Source: Fidelibacterota bacterium
GTDB lineage: Bacteria > Fidelibacterota > UBA8477 > JABMPR01
Direction of reading: 5' to 3'
NCBI GenBank assembly: GCA_013203185.1
Contig: JABMOS010000113.1
Location: forward strand, 26,950-90,949
Length of the DNA: 64,000 nt
The notes under the pieces are model-generated. The model was not told where the DNA came from, made no database searches, and was given only the letters and a program-made list of their open reading frames with translations. Made by a program: the position numbers and the translations under genes. This document shows positions 56,137-64,000 of the stretch, one piece after another. Every line of letters starts with the position of its first letter. Positions within the stretch are counted from its first letter, which is position 1.

Positions 56137-57612
56137 CTACTCGAGAATTTTCCACTCAAAATTCCATTTCCATTTATCAAAGTACAGATTGCCACCGGAC
56201 CATTCCACTTCACCCCGTTGACTATCCACAGTTTCTGAACGAAAATGCTGTTTTGGGGGATCAAAGGGCTGGCTGATATCATCATTAAAGATGATGCGAT
56301 AGCTATCCATACCACTGAGATAGAACCAATGTAGTTGAGGGTCATCACTGTTGCGTAAGCCGTAAGTCACATCCATGGGAACCCACCCATAGGGCTCAAA
56401 ATATATCATTCCCCAGTCGTGCATACTGTCATCAGGTGGCTGCAATTCCCAACCAGATTGCCAACGGGCTGGAATGCCGCTAATTCGACAAAGTGTGATG
56501 AAAAATAGGGTCTGAATCCCACAATCTCCGTGGTGGTTCTGGAGGGCGTACTCAGGAATACAAGAAATGCTGGAATATTCTCTTGCCGATGCCCAGGGTG
56601 TGTTGTTGTCTACCCAGGCGAATAGAAGTTGGGCCTTGAGATATGGGTTTTGTTCTTCCCCTACTATCTCCTGTGCCAGTGCTTTCAGATCTTCTGTGAA
56701 CACAATATGGGGAGTTTCTTCACGTAGATATTTACTGAAACTACCCTGGTCTTTAAGCGGGGTGACCACATCGGGGTCAATGGCCTGGAAAACACCATGA
56801 GAGGTAAACTCATATTCCACAGAAAACTTTGTGGTCTCACCTGCAACAGCCAACTTTTCCATATATATGGTACGTTGAAGGGCGTCTGGAGCTGCTAATT
56901 GATGATCCCCTGGGACAGTCTGTATCGAAGTAATTTTCTCCTGGCGACCCTCAATGTGACGGGGGTAGGGTATCCAACATTTCACCATCTCTCCATCGGG
57001 GACTTCATCTGCCAAAACCTCAACACTCTGCTTGATATGTAGTCGTCTGGGCTCAACAAATAATTTTTGCGTTGTAGTTGCTGCGCTGATGACCCTGGCA
57101 TTGTGATCGTCCAAATCCAGTTTTGCACCTGAACCAGATGTCATCTCATCGCCAGGATGGTGTTCCATCCAGACCAAATTCATTTTGGGATCAATGCGGA
57201 ACAGGTTGCGGGCAGCTCTGGCGAAATATAGTTTTTGCCCATCAATGACCATAAATTCCAGTGATTTTGCTGCTTCCCATTGCTCAATATCAGAGGGAGT
57301 GACTTTTGGATAATATTTTTTGATATATGCGAACACTTCAACAGGGGTTGCTGTAAAATCAGCCCGGATGCGCTTCAGCCGTTCTCTTTCAAAGAAATAT
57401 GCCTGTTGATCTTCTTTTGAGAGCCCTCCGGTTTCAAGATATTGGTCAATCAATTGAGTGGCTCTGTCAAACTCACCATTTTTTATTGCATTGTCTATTT
57501 GCTCTGAATAATTCATTGAATCCTCAATTACGTTTTCCATGTGGCATTGGCTTAATATGCCTATTGAGATTGCTGCGAACCCCAATATCATCATTCTTTT
57601 CGGATTATACAT
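56137..57612 (-). CDS. transglutaminase-like domain protein
   Basis: NHHGDCGIQTLFFITLCRISGIPARWQSG ... HDWGMIYFEPYGWVPMDVTYG (Cys-His-Asp triad). Confidence 0.92.
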   Translation of the reverse strand: MYNPKRMMILGFAAISIGILSQCHMENVIEDSMNYSEQIDNAIKNGEFDRATQLIDQYLETGGLSKEDQQAYFFERERLKRIRADFTATPVEVFAYIKKYYPKVTPSDIEQWEAAKSLEFMVIDGQKLYFARAARNLFRIDPKMNLVWMEHHPGDEMTSGSGAKLDLDDHNARVISAATTTQKLFVEPRRLHIKQSVEVLADEVPDGEMVKCWIPYPRHIEGRQEKITSIQTVPGDHQLAAPDALQRTIYMEKLAVAGETTKFSVEYEFTSHGVFQAIDPDVVTPLKDQGSFSKYLREETPHIVFTEDLKALAQEIVGEEQNPYLKAQLLFAWVDNNTPWASAREYSSISCIPEYALQNHHGDCGIQTLFFITLCRISGIPARWQSGWELQPPDDSMHDWGMIYFEPYGWVPMDVTYGLRNSDDPQLHWFYLSGMDSYRIIFNDDISQPFDPPKQHFRSETVDSQRGEVEWSGGNLYFDKWKWNFEWKILE

Positions 57613-57672
57613 TACATGCCCCTGGTCTTAATACCTTAAGTTATATCATCGATAATCAGGTACAGACACCAC

Positions 57673-58404
57673 CTACGAATCGATTAGTTCCCCAGCTTCA
57701 AAGGGCTCCAACCCTTTGTTAATTGCCTGATAAGTTGCTTCCATTATATCTTCCAGTTCCATGGTGGCAATTGCGTCAGCCCCAATGAGTTTTCCAAACC
57801 GAACCGTGATGGGACCAGGGTTTAAGTGAAAGGAATCCTTATTCTTCATTTTAAAGACACCTGAAAAAGATAGCGGGACAATATGAGCTCCGCTGTCTTT
57901 GGCGAAACGAAAAACAAGCCGTTTAAAGGGTGTAAGTTGGCCATTGGGAGATCTTCTGCCTTCTGGCAGAACAACGATCTGAAAGCCCTTCTCAAGGGCT
58001 TCCTTTGCCTTCTTGAAGCTACCTAAAGAGCTGCGAATATTGTCTCGCTTAATGGGGATATTCCCCATCCGTTTAACCATTGATCCATACATGAAGTAGT
58101 TTGTATGGTTCTCCGCCAGGAGACCCACATAGCATTGTGGTACCACTGCCTTTAAGAGAGGGAGATCGATGAGACTGCCGTGATTGGCCATAAAAATCAG
58201 AGGTTCCCCCAGGGGTAGAGGTTCGGCATATTCAATCTGGGGTGCACAATTTAGAAGCTTAAAAAGGGTCAGAGTGCGTCGTCTTATCCACGAATCATAG
58301 GTTTTAGGCATTTGAAAATAGGATCGAACATACAAAATGAGCAGGATAGGTGTATAATATCCCCATCCAACCATCCAATAATAGAGGGAGCGAAGGGTTC
58401 TCAT
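57673..58404 (-). CDS. 1-acyl-sn-glycerol-3-phosphate acyltransferase (PlsC family)
   Basis: NHGSLIDLP (NHx4D), PEGRRSPNGQLTPFKRL. Start ATG 58404 overlapping the upstream stop. Confidence 0.92.
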   Translation of the reverse strand: MRTLRSLYYWMVGWGYYTPILLILYVRSYFQMPKTYDSWIRRRTLTLFKLLNCAPQIEYAEPLPLGEPLIFMANHGSLIDLPLLKAVVPQCYVGLLAENHTNYFMYGSMVKRMGNIPIKRDNIRSSLGSFKKAKEALEKGFQIVVLPEGRRSPNGQLTPFKRLVFRFAKDSGAHIVPLSFSGVFKMKNKDSFHLNPGPITVRFGKLIGADAIATMELEDIMEATYQAINKGLEPFEAGELIDS

Positions 58405-59291
58405 TTCCAGAACACCTCGACAGCTTGTTTCAGACAATCTATCTCCAGGGGAGTGGATCCCATGAGTTCACCATCCGGCGTCAATACTTTGGGAATATTG
58501 GTTTCAATGCGAATATGACTGGCCTGAAAGCATTCAACTTCTTCCATGTGGATGTGCTCACCCGTGATGATTTTTGGGAAACTCCTAATTAGACCTATTC
58601 TGTTTTTTGGGGAAAGGATGGTGATGTCCAGCAGACCATCATTGGTTATGGCAGCTGGAGCCATGAGGTAATTACCTGTATAGCGTGTATTTGAGATTTC
58701 CACAAACACGTTTTCTCTCTCGATTAGTTCACCATCAAGGGTCATTTTGACCTGGAAAGTTTGTAGCTTTAGAATATGATAGAGACTTGCCAGGGTATAA
58801 GAGACTGTCCCCAGTGCTTTCAATTTATTTGCCGTGGCCACAATGTCTGCAACTAACCCCAATCCAAGAATGTTCAAGTAGTACCATGTTTTACCCTCGC
58901 TGGTGAAATGACCTACATCAAATTTGCGTGTTTTTCCAGCCTTAATGGTATCCAGGGCAGGTTTCCAGTCATGGTCATGGAAGTCCATATCTTTAACAAA
59001 AGCGTTACTCGTACCGACAGGAATAATGCCAATTGGTATTCGCACGGCTGAGCTATTTTGGTAATAGCCATTGATCATTTCGAAGAGGGTTCCATCACCA
59101 CCGGCCGCTATGAGGCCACTATATTGGGAGAAATCAGCTGATTTGGTTAATTCAATTCCATCCCCGGGACCATTGGTGAAAAGAAGATCATACTCTACTT
59201 CAAGTTCATGTAGATAGGCTTCGATTTTGGGCAAAAGTTTTCCAGCTCGGCCATGGCCAGCCCATGGATTAAAAATAATGAGTGTTTTCAT
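58401..59291 (-). CDS. diacylglycerol/lipid kinase family protein
   Basis: IFNPWAGHGRAGKLLP; AAGGDGTLFEMINGY; IGIIPVGTSNAFVKDM. Confidence 0.93.
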   Translation of the reverse strand: MKTLIIFNPWAGHGRAGKLLPKIEAYLHELEVEYDLLFTNGPGDGIELTKSADFSQYSGLIAAGGDGTLFEMINGYYQNSSAVRIPIGIIPVGTSNAFVKDMDFHDHDWKPALDTIKAGKTRKFDVGHFTSEGKTWYYLNILGLGLVADIVATANKLKALGTVSYTLASLYHILKLQTFQVKMTLDGELIERENVFVEISNTRYTGNYLMAPAAITNDGLLDITILSPKNRIGLIRSFPKIITGEHIHMEEVECFQASHIRIETNIPKVLTPDGELMGSTPLEIDCLKQAVEVFWK

Positions 59292-59475
59292 TGGGTCCGT
59301 TCGTTCTTTATTTTACTTGATATTCAATTCAATATAGTTGAAAAAACGTTTCGTATTTGTAGATAATTCAATGAGATGATAAGATGCAGGACTTGTTTGT
59401 GAGGGGCTGTTCATTTAGTTTTCATGGCTCAATCAACTCTGATGAAGCAAGTTTGATTTAAACGAAGGAAATATA

Positions 59476-60906
59476 ATGGATCTACATCAAATACTTTCTG
59501 GTATTGACGTAAGAGCCGATTGGATCGGTCTGCGTTATGTAAAGGAAAACACAGGATTTCGACTGGTCAGGGATGGGAAACCAGAAGCCAATACAAGAGA
59601 ATCAAAACAAGGTGTTATGGTTGAAGTATTGGTCAATGGACAATTCGCATACTATGGAACCAGCCGCCTTGATAAAGCAGGGATACAGGCAGCCGCAGAG
59701 AGAGCGGTTCGCTTAGCCACTGCAGCCTCAAATTACAGCCTACACTCCTTTGGCGTGGATGCACGACCGGTTGCAAAGGGAAGTTACTCATCACCTTTTC
59801 AAACCGCCGCTGATGCATTTTCACCCGGCGAGTTGTCAGATTTACTTATTAAAGCCACTGCCGAATTGAAAGTCTCTGACAAGGTGGTTACCACAAATGC
59901 CATGGCCCGAACAGTGGAAACAGAATCTCATTTTGTTTCTTCCAATGGAAGCGATGTAGACCAGAAATATCTCATGGTCTCGGCAGATTATTCTGCCATT
60001 GCACATGATGGTGGTGTGACACAAAAACGCACCGATGGTGGCCTATTGGCCAAGAGTTACCAGGCTGGAATGGAAGTATTCAATGAAGCTGATGTGTTGG
60101 CTCGTTGTCGCAAGATCGGTGGCGAAGCAGTTGAGCTGCTTACTGCTGAAGAATGTCCTACAGGGACCATGGATCTCATTTTAGCACCGGACCAGATGAT
60201 GCTTCAGATTCACGAAAGCGTGGGTCATGCTCTGGAGATTGATCGAATTCTTGGTGATGAGCGCAATTACGCAGGTTGGAGTTTTGTTCGTCTGGAAGAT
60301 TTTGGCAAGCTGCAGTATGGCTCCCCCCTCATGAACATCACTTTTGATCCCTACGTGGAGAATCAATTCGCGTCCTATGCCTACGATGACGGTGGTCTAA
60401 AAGCAGAAAAGGAATTTCTTATTAAAGATGGCCTTCTCATTCGTGGTCTTGGTGGCATGGAGAGCCAAATACGTTCTGGCATTAATGGCGTTGCAAATTT
60501 CAGGGCCAGCTCCTGGAACCGCGCTCCCATTGATAGAATGGCCAACCTTAATCTGGAACCAGGCAATTCAACTGAAGATGAAATGATTGGATCAGTTGAA
60601 AAAGGTGTCTTTATGACCTCAAATCGCTCCTGGTCCATTGATGACTACAGAAACAAATTTCAGTTTGGTTGTGAATATGGTAAGCTCATTGAAAACGGAA
60701 AACTTACCAAAACGGTTAAGAATCCAAATTATAGAGCCATATCCAACCCCTTCTGGCGTAGCCTGAAGATGCTTGGGAATAGAGATACCTTTGAAATATA
60801 TGGTACGCCATTCTGTGGCAAGGGCGAACCCAATCAGATCATTCGTGTTGGCCACGCCAGCCCACTATGTCTGTTTGAAGGTGTGGAGATTTTTGGTGGG
60901 GCCTAA
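59476..60906 (+). CDS. tldD: TldD/PmbA-family metalloprotease, TldD
   Basis: HESVGHALEIDRILG metal-binding motif; 476 aa. Confidence 0.93.
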   Translation: MDLHQILSGIDVRADWIGLRYVKENTGFRLVRDGKPEANTRESKQGVMVEVLVNGQFAYYGTSRLDKAGIQAAAERAVRLATAASNYSLHSFGVDARPVAKGSYSSPFQTAADAFSPGELSDLLIKATAELKVSDKVVTTNAMARTVETESHFVSSNGSDVDQKYLMVSADYSAIAHDGGVTQKRTDGGLLAKSYQAGMEVFNEADVLARCRKIGGEAVELLTAEECPTGTMDLILAPDQMMLQIHESVGHALEIDRILGDERNYAGWSFVRLEDFGKLQYGSPLMNITFDPYVENQFASYAYDDGGLKAEKEFLIKDGLLIRGLGGMESQIRSGINGVANFRASSWNRAPIDRMANLNLEPGNSTEDEMIGSVEKGVFMTSNRSWSIDDYRNKFQFGCEYGKLIENGKLTKTVKNPNYRAISNPFWRSLKMLGNRDTFEIYGTPFCGKGEPNQIIRVGHASPLCLFEGVEIFGGA

Positions 60907-60962
60907 GCGCTCGACTAGAAACCGCACTTTTCTGATAGCTGAAAACATTATTGAGGTACCCA

Positions 60963-62285
60963 ATGGAAAAATTATTTAAACAAATTAATCAGACAATTAT
61001 GGCTGAGCTCAAAGAAGGAGAGTGCCTGGGTCTGAGTTTCTCAGGAGAGAAGTCTAACTTCACTCGCATCAATGCTGCCAAAGTAAGACAGATTGGTAAC
61101 GTTGATGAGGCTGATCTCGGTTTTAATCTCATTCTAAATGGCAAAAGAACCACAGGCAGCATCTCACTCTCCGGTGATTTTGAAGAAGACCTGAACAGGG
61201 CACGTGGTGAATTAGGAAGATTACGAACAGAAGTTGTTCAACTTCCAGAAGATCCATACCTGGTTCTTCCTGAGAGCAAGGAAACCAGTTGGAGTGAAAA
61301 AGAGGGGAATCTTCCAGAAGCAGAAGCGATTCCTGGGGTTTTGTTACCTTCAATGGGTGATGTTGATTTAACCGGTATCTGGGCTTCCGGTCGAGTTTAT
61401 CAGGGCAGCGCTAATTCATCTGGTGGCTATCACTGGTTTGCTTCAGATTCCTTCTCCCTGGACTATTCACTTATTACTCCTTCTGAAAAAATGGTGAAGG
61501 CCACCTTTGCAGGCACAGAATGGGATCAGGCGGCCTACGAGGCCTTTCTAGCTGATTCTATTACCAAGTTAGAGCTCATGTCCCTGCCGCCTAAAAAGAT
61601 TGAACCTGGCGACTACAGGACTTTTATCGCAGCTGCAGGTGTCTCGGACATCCTCTCCATGTTCTCTTGGGGTGGTGTTTCTGAGGCTGCCATTCGTCAA
61701 AGTGAGAGTTGTTTGGGTAAAATGCGCAACGAAAATATCAAGCTGAGTTCTATGTTCTCGTTTTCAGAAGACTTCAGCTCTGGTTTTGCCCCACGTTTTA
61801 ATGGGAATGGAGAAGTGGCTCCAGAGAAGACTGCTTTGATCAACCAGGGTGAACTCACAGGAACGCTGATAAGTACCAGAACTGCCAAGGAATATGGTGT
61901 CGAATCAAATTTTGCATCAGAGGGTGAGAGCATGAGAGCTCCTGCAATGGCAGCCGGCTCGCTAAAGGAATCTGATATTCTGGAGGCCCTGGGAACCGGG
62001 GTCTATCTATCTAATCTCCACTATTTAAACTGGAGCGACATGATCGGTGGACGAATTACTGGTATGACCCGCTATGCATGTTTTTGGGTGGAAGATGGTA
62101 AAATTGTAGCTCCCATTGAGAATATGCGATTTGATGACAGTATTTACAGCTTTCTTGGTGAGAATCTTGAGGCAGTTACTGAGAAACTGCGTATCAATCC
62201 AGACGTGGGCACCTATGATGGTCGCGAGCTTAGTGCGATTATTTGTCCAGGGGTATTGCTAAAATCATTTTCATTAACCTTATAG
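60963..62285 (+). CDS. pmbA: TldD/PmbA-family protein, PmbA/TldE subunit
   Basis: Adjacent to tldD; ESMRAPAMAAGSL...TGVYLSNLHYLNWSDMIGGRITGMTRYACFWVEDGKIVAPIENMRF. Confidence 0.9.
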   Translation: MEKLFKQINQTIMAELKEGECLGLSFSGEKSNFTRINAAKVRQIGNVDEADLGFNLILNGKRTTGSISLSGDFEEDLNRARGELGRLRTEVVQLPEDPYLVLPESKETSWSEKEGNLPEAEAIPGVLLPSMGDVDLTGIWASGRVYQGSANSSGGYHWFASDSFSLDYSLITPSEKMVKATFAGTEWDQAAYEAFLADSITKLELMSLPPKKIEPGDYRTFIAAAGVSDILSMFSWGGVSEAAIRQSESCLGKMRNENIKLSSMFSFSEDFSSGFAPRFNGNGEVAPEKTALINQGELTGTLISTRTAKEYGVESNFASEGESMRAPAMAAGSLKESDILEALGTGVYLSNLHYLNWSDMIGGRITGMTRYACFWVEDGKIVAPIENMRFDDSIYSFLGENLEAVTEKLRINPDVGTYDGRELSAIICPGVLLKSFSLTL

Positions 62286-62291
62286 GTGACT

Positions 62292-63215
62292 ATGCCCGCA
62301 TCTACATCCAAACATCGCTATTTATTGATTGTCAATCCTGAAGCAGGTAGCCGCTCCACCATGAAGGCGCTGCCCGATATCGAACGCCTCATGCGGGCGC
62401 GACAAGCAGAATTTGAGTTCCACTTTACCAAGGAACGTGATCATGCCACAGAGTTGGTAAAAGAAGTGGGTTCTGATTTTGATGTCATCGTTTCTGTGGG
62501 CGGAGATGGAACCATTAACGAAATCGTTAATGGAATGCCAGACCTCCATAAACCCATGGGGATTTTGCCCATAGGTACAGGCAATGATTTTGCCCGGAGC
62601 TGTTCCATAAAAATAGATGATCTGGAAGCTGCCGTGGATGTCCTGCTTGCCCACGATGTAAAGACCATTGATGTAGGAGAAGTAAATGGTCGGAGATTTA
62701 TCAATGTTATGGGACTGGGCTTTGAAGGTCGAGCAAATGACATTGGTAAGATGCTTCCCTTTTTACGCGGAATCCCTAAATACCTTATTGCCATTGGGGC
62801 AACATACTTGACTTACCGTCGGATGCCATTGGAGATCAAATTCGACGATGTGATCATTGATGAGAAGGTCTTTCTCCTGAGTATTGGAAATGGGTGGAAT
62901 GTCGGGGGTGGTTTAAGGCTAACTCCCAAGGCTGTATTGGATGATGGTGAATTTGATGTGGGCTATTTGAAGGACATCACCAGATTCAGGATCCTTCAGG
63001 TGTTCCCAAAACTCTATGATGGCACCATTGATACGGTCCCTGAAGTTGAGATGTTCAAGACCAAGGAATTGACCATTGAGAGTGATCGACCCATACCGGC
63101 CCACATTGATGGCGAATCTTTCGACCCTGTCCAGAAGGCGTTTAAGGTGAAAATAATTCCAAAAGCCATAGAGATTATTGGAAACTGGTCAGCAGATACT
63201 AGATTTGGATCATAA
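62292..63215 (+). CDS. YegS/DAGK-family lipid kinase
   Basis: LIVNPEAGSRSTMKALP; VSVGGDGTINEIVNGM; MGILPIGTGNDFARS. Confidence 0.95.
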   Translation: MPASTSKHRYLLIVNPEAGSRSTMKALPDIERLMRARQAEFEFHFTKERDHATELVKEVGSDFDVIVSVGGDGTINEIVNGMPDLHKPMGILPIGTGNDFARSCSIKIDDLEAAVDVLLAHDVKTIDVGEVNGRRFINVMGLGFEGRANDIGKMLPFLRGIPKYLIAIGATYLTYRRMPLEIKFDDVIIDEKVFLLSIGNGWNVGGGLRLTPKAVLDDGEFDVGYLKDITRFRILQVFPKLYDGTIDTVPEVEMFKTKELTIESDRPIPAHIDGESFDPVQKAFKVKIIPKAIEIIGNWSADTRFGS

Positions 63216-63253
63216 TTGTTTAACAGTAACTATCAAGTTCAGAGGTGAGGTAG

Positions 63254-64000
63254 ATGAGACGTTTTTTTATCGTGGCAATCATTCTTGTGGTTGGAGGAAG
63301 CATTTTATTTGGACAGGATTTGAAGCCCTATACCATGGGTGCTCAAAGTTCTGAATCTCTTGATGTGGTTAAAGAAAAAACAGGTCAAGCTCTGAGTGCT
63401 GCCGGTTTCACCATATTGGGACAATACCAGCCAGCACTGGATGAAATGCGCTGGGTCTTTGTGGTTAATTCCCCTGAAATGATTGAGGCTGTTCAAGAGA
63501 AGGGGGAATTAACAGGTTTTGCTGCTGCCCTCCGTGTAGGCCTCACCGTGGAAAATGACACTGTAAACATTTCATATACAAATCCCATCTATCTTGGGAA
63601 TGCCTATTTTCAGAAGCGTTTTTCCGATGTTGAAGACAAGTTTATCAAGGTTCAGGATAAGCTGAAACAAGCTATGGCTGAACTGGGTACGGTTAAGGAT
63701 GAGGCGTTTGGTGCAAAAGAGGGGATGACACCCAAAGCCATTAGCAAGTACCACTATATGTTTGGTATGGAATACTTCGCAGATGTAGTGGAACTTACAG
63801 AATTCTCCAGTTATGAAGTTGGAAAAAGTATTATAGAATCAAAGCTTTCAAAAGGTGGAGATACCAAGAAAGTCTATGCCTATGAAGTTCCTGGTCAAAA
63901 TCTGAAGCTTTATGGCATTGCCCTAAGTGGCGAAAGTGGTGAAGAGCAGTTCCTGCCCATTATTGACATCAGCACGCCCAAGCATACAGCGTTTTTGCCC
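63254..64000 (+). CDS. exported protein, 3'-truncated by window edge
   Basis: Open frame from ATG 63254 (MRRFFIVAIILVVGGSILFGQDLKPYTMGAQSS...) through base 64000 without stop; absent from the ORF track because it runs off the end. Confidence 0.8.
   Translation, partial: MRRFFIVAIILVVGGSILFGQDLKPYTMGAQSSESLDVVKEKTGQALSAAGFTILGQYQPALDEMRWVFVVNSPEMIEAVQEKGELTGFAAALRVGLTVENDTVNISYTNPIYLGNAYFQKRFSDVEDKFIKVQDKLKQAMAELGTVKDEAFGAKEGMTPKAISKYHYMFGMEYFADVVELTEFSSYEVGKSIIESKLSKGGDTKKVYAYEVPGQNLKLYGIALSGESGEEQFLPIIDISTPKHTAFLP

Noticed and set aside
1-64000. CRISPR arrays, rRNA/tRNA genes, phage or transposase genes
   Set aside because: No regularly spaced repeats, no recognisable rRNA/tRNA stretches and no transposase, integrase or phage structural motifs seen in any listed ORF; a tRNAscan/Infernal run would be needed to exclude small RNAs completely.

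Overview
The 64 kb window is densely coding and chromosomal. It most likely comes from an anaerobic or facultative FCB-type bacterium; the taxon is inferred only from a T9SS-like C-terminal sorting module and the gene repertoire. Main blocks: (1) 1-9.3 kb, a respiratory locus mixing an FeS/NrfD module, a Rieske/cytochrome b module and five multiheme c-type cytochromes with 8, 9, 4, 12 and 7 CxxCH motifs. (2) 9.7-12.5 kb, a minus-strand sulfur-handling operon (SQR-like flavoprotein, DUF1641, single-Cys TusE/DsrC-like, DsrE2-like). (3) 13-19.6 kb, miscellaneous genes: a membrane spermidine-synthase-like protein, a tandem pair of uncharacterised secreted proteins, two bacteriohemerythrins, an XRE regulator with a membrane protein, and a DUF697-like protein. 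(4) 20-26.7 kb, a pyruvate dehydrogenase locus (homodimeric E1, E2, E3) followed by a CAT-like acyltransferase and a GNAT. (5) 31.7-37.2 kb, a [NiFe]-hydrogenase operon in hybOABCD order. (6) 37.7-40.8 kb, tandem extended SDRs with a shared extra C-terminal helical domain. (7) 40.8-48.8 kb, the strongest candidate for an undescribed system: a minus-strand gene train of three GcvH-like (lipoyl-domain-fold) proteins, a HybA-like FeS protein, a HybB/NrfD-like membrane protein, a sensor kinase with CxxCH/CxxxxCH motifs, a sigma54 activator and an archaemetzincin, preceded by a near-consensus sigma54 promoter. (8) 49-64 kb, mostly housekeeping or envelope genes (S1/P1 nuclease, patatin, MATE, GGDEF, transglutaminase, PlsC, two lipid kinases, TldD/PmbA). 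I saw no rRNA, tRNA, CRISPR array or transposase. Several palindromic intergenic repeats and candidate operators are reported. All identifications come from reading motifs by eye; no database search was run.
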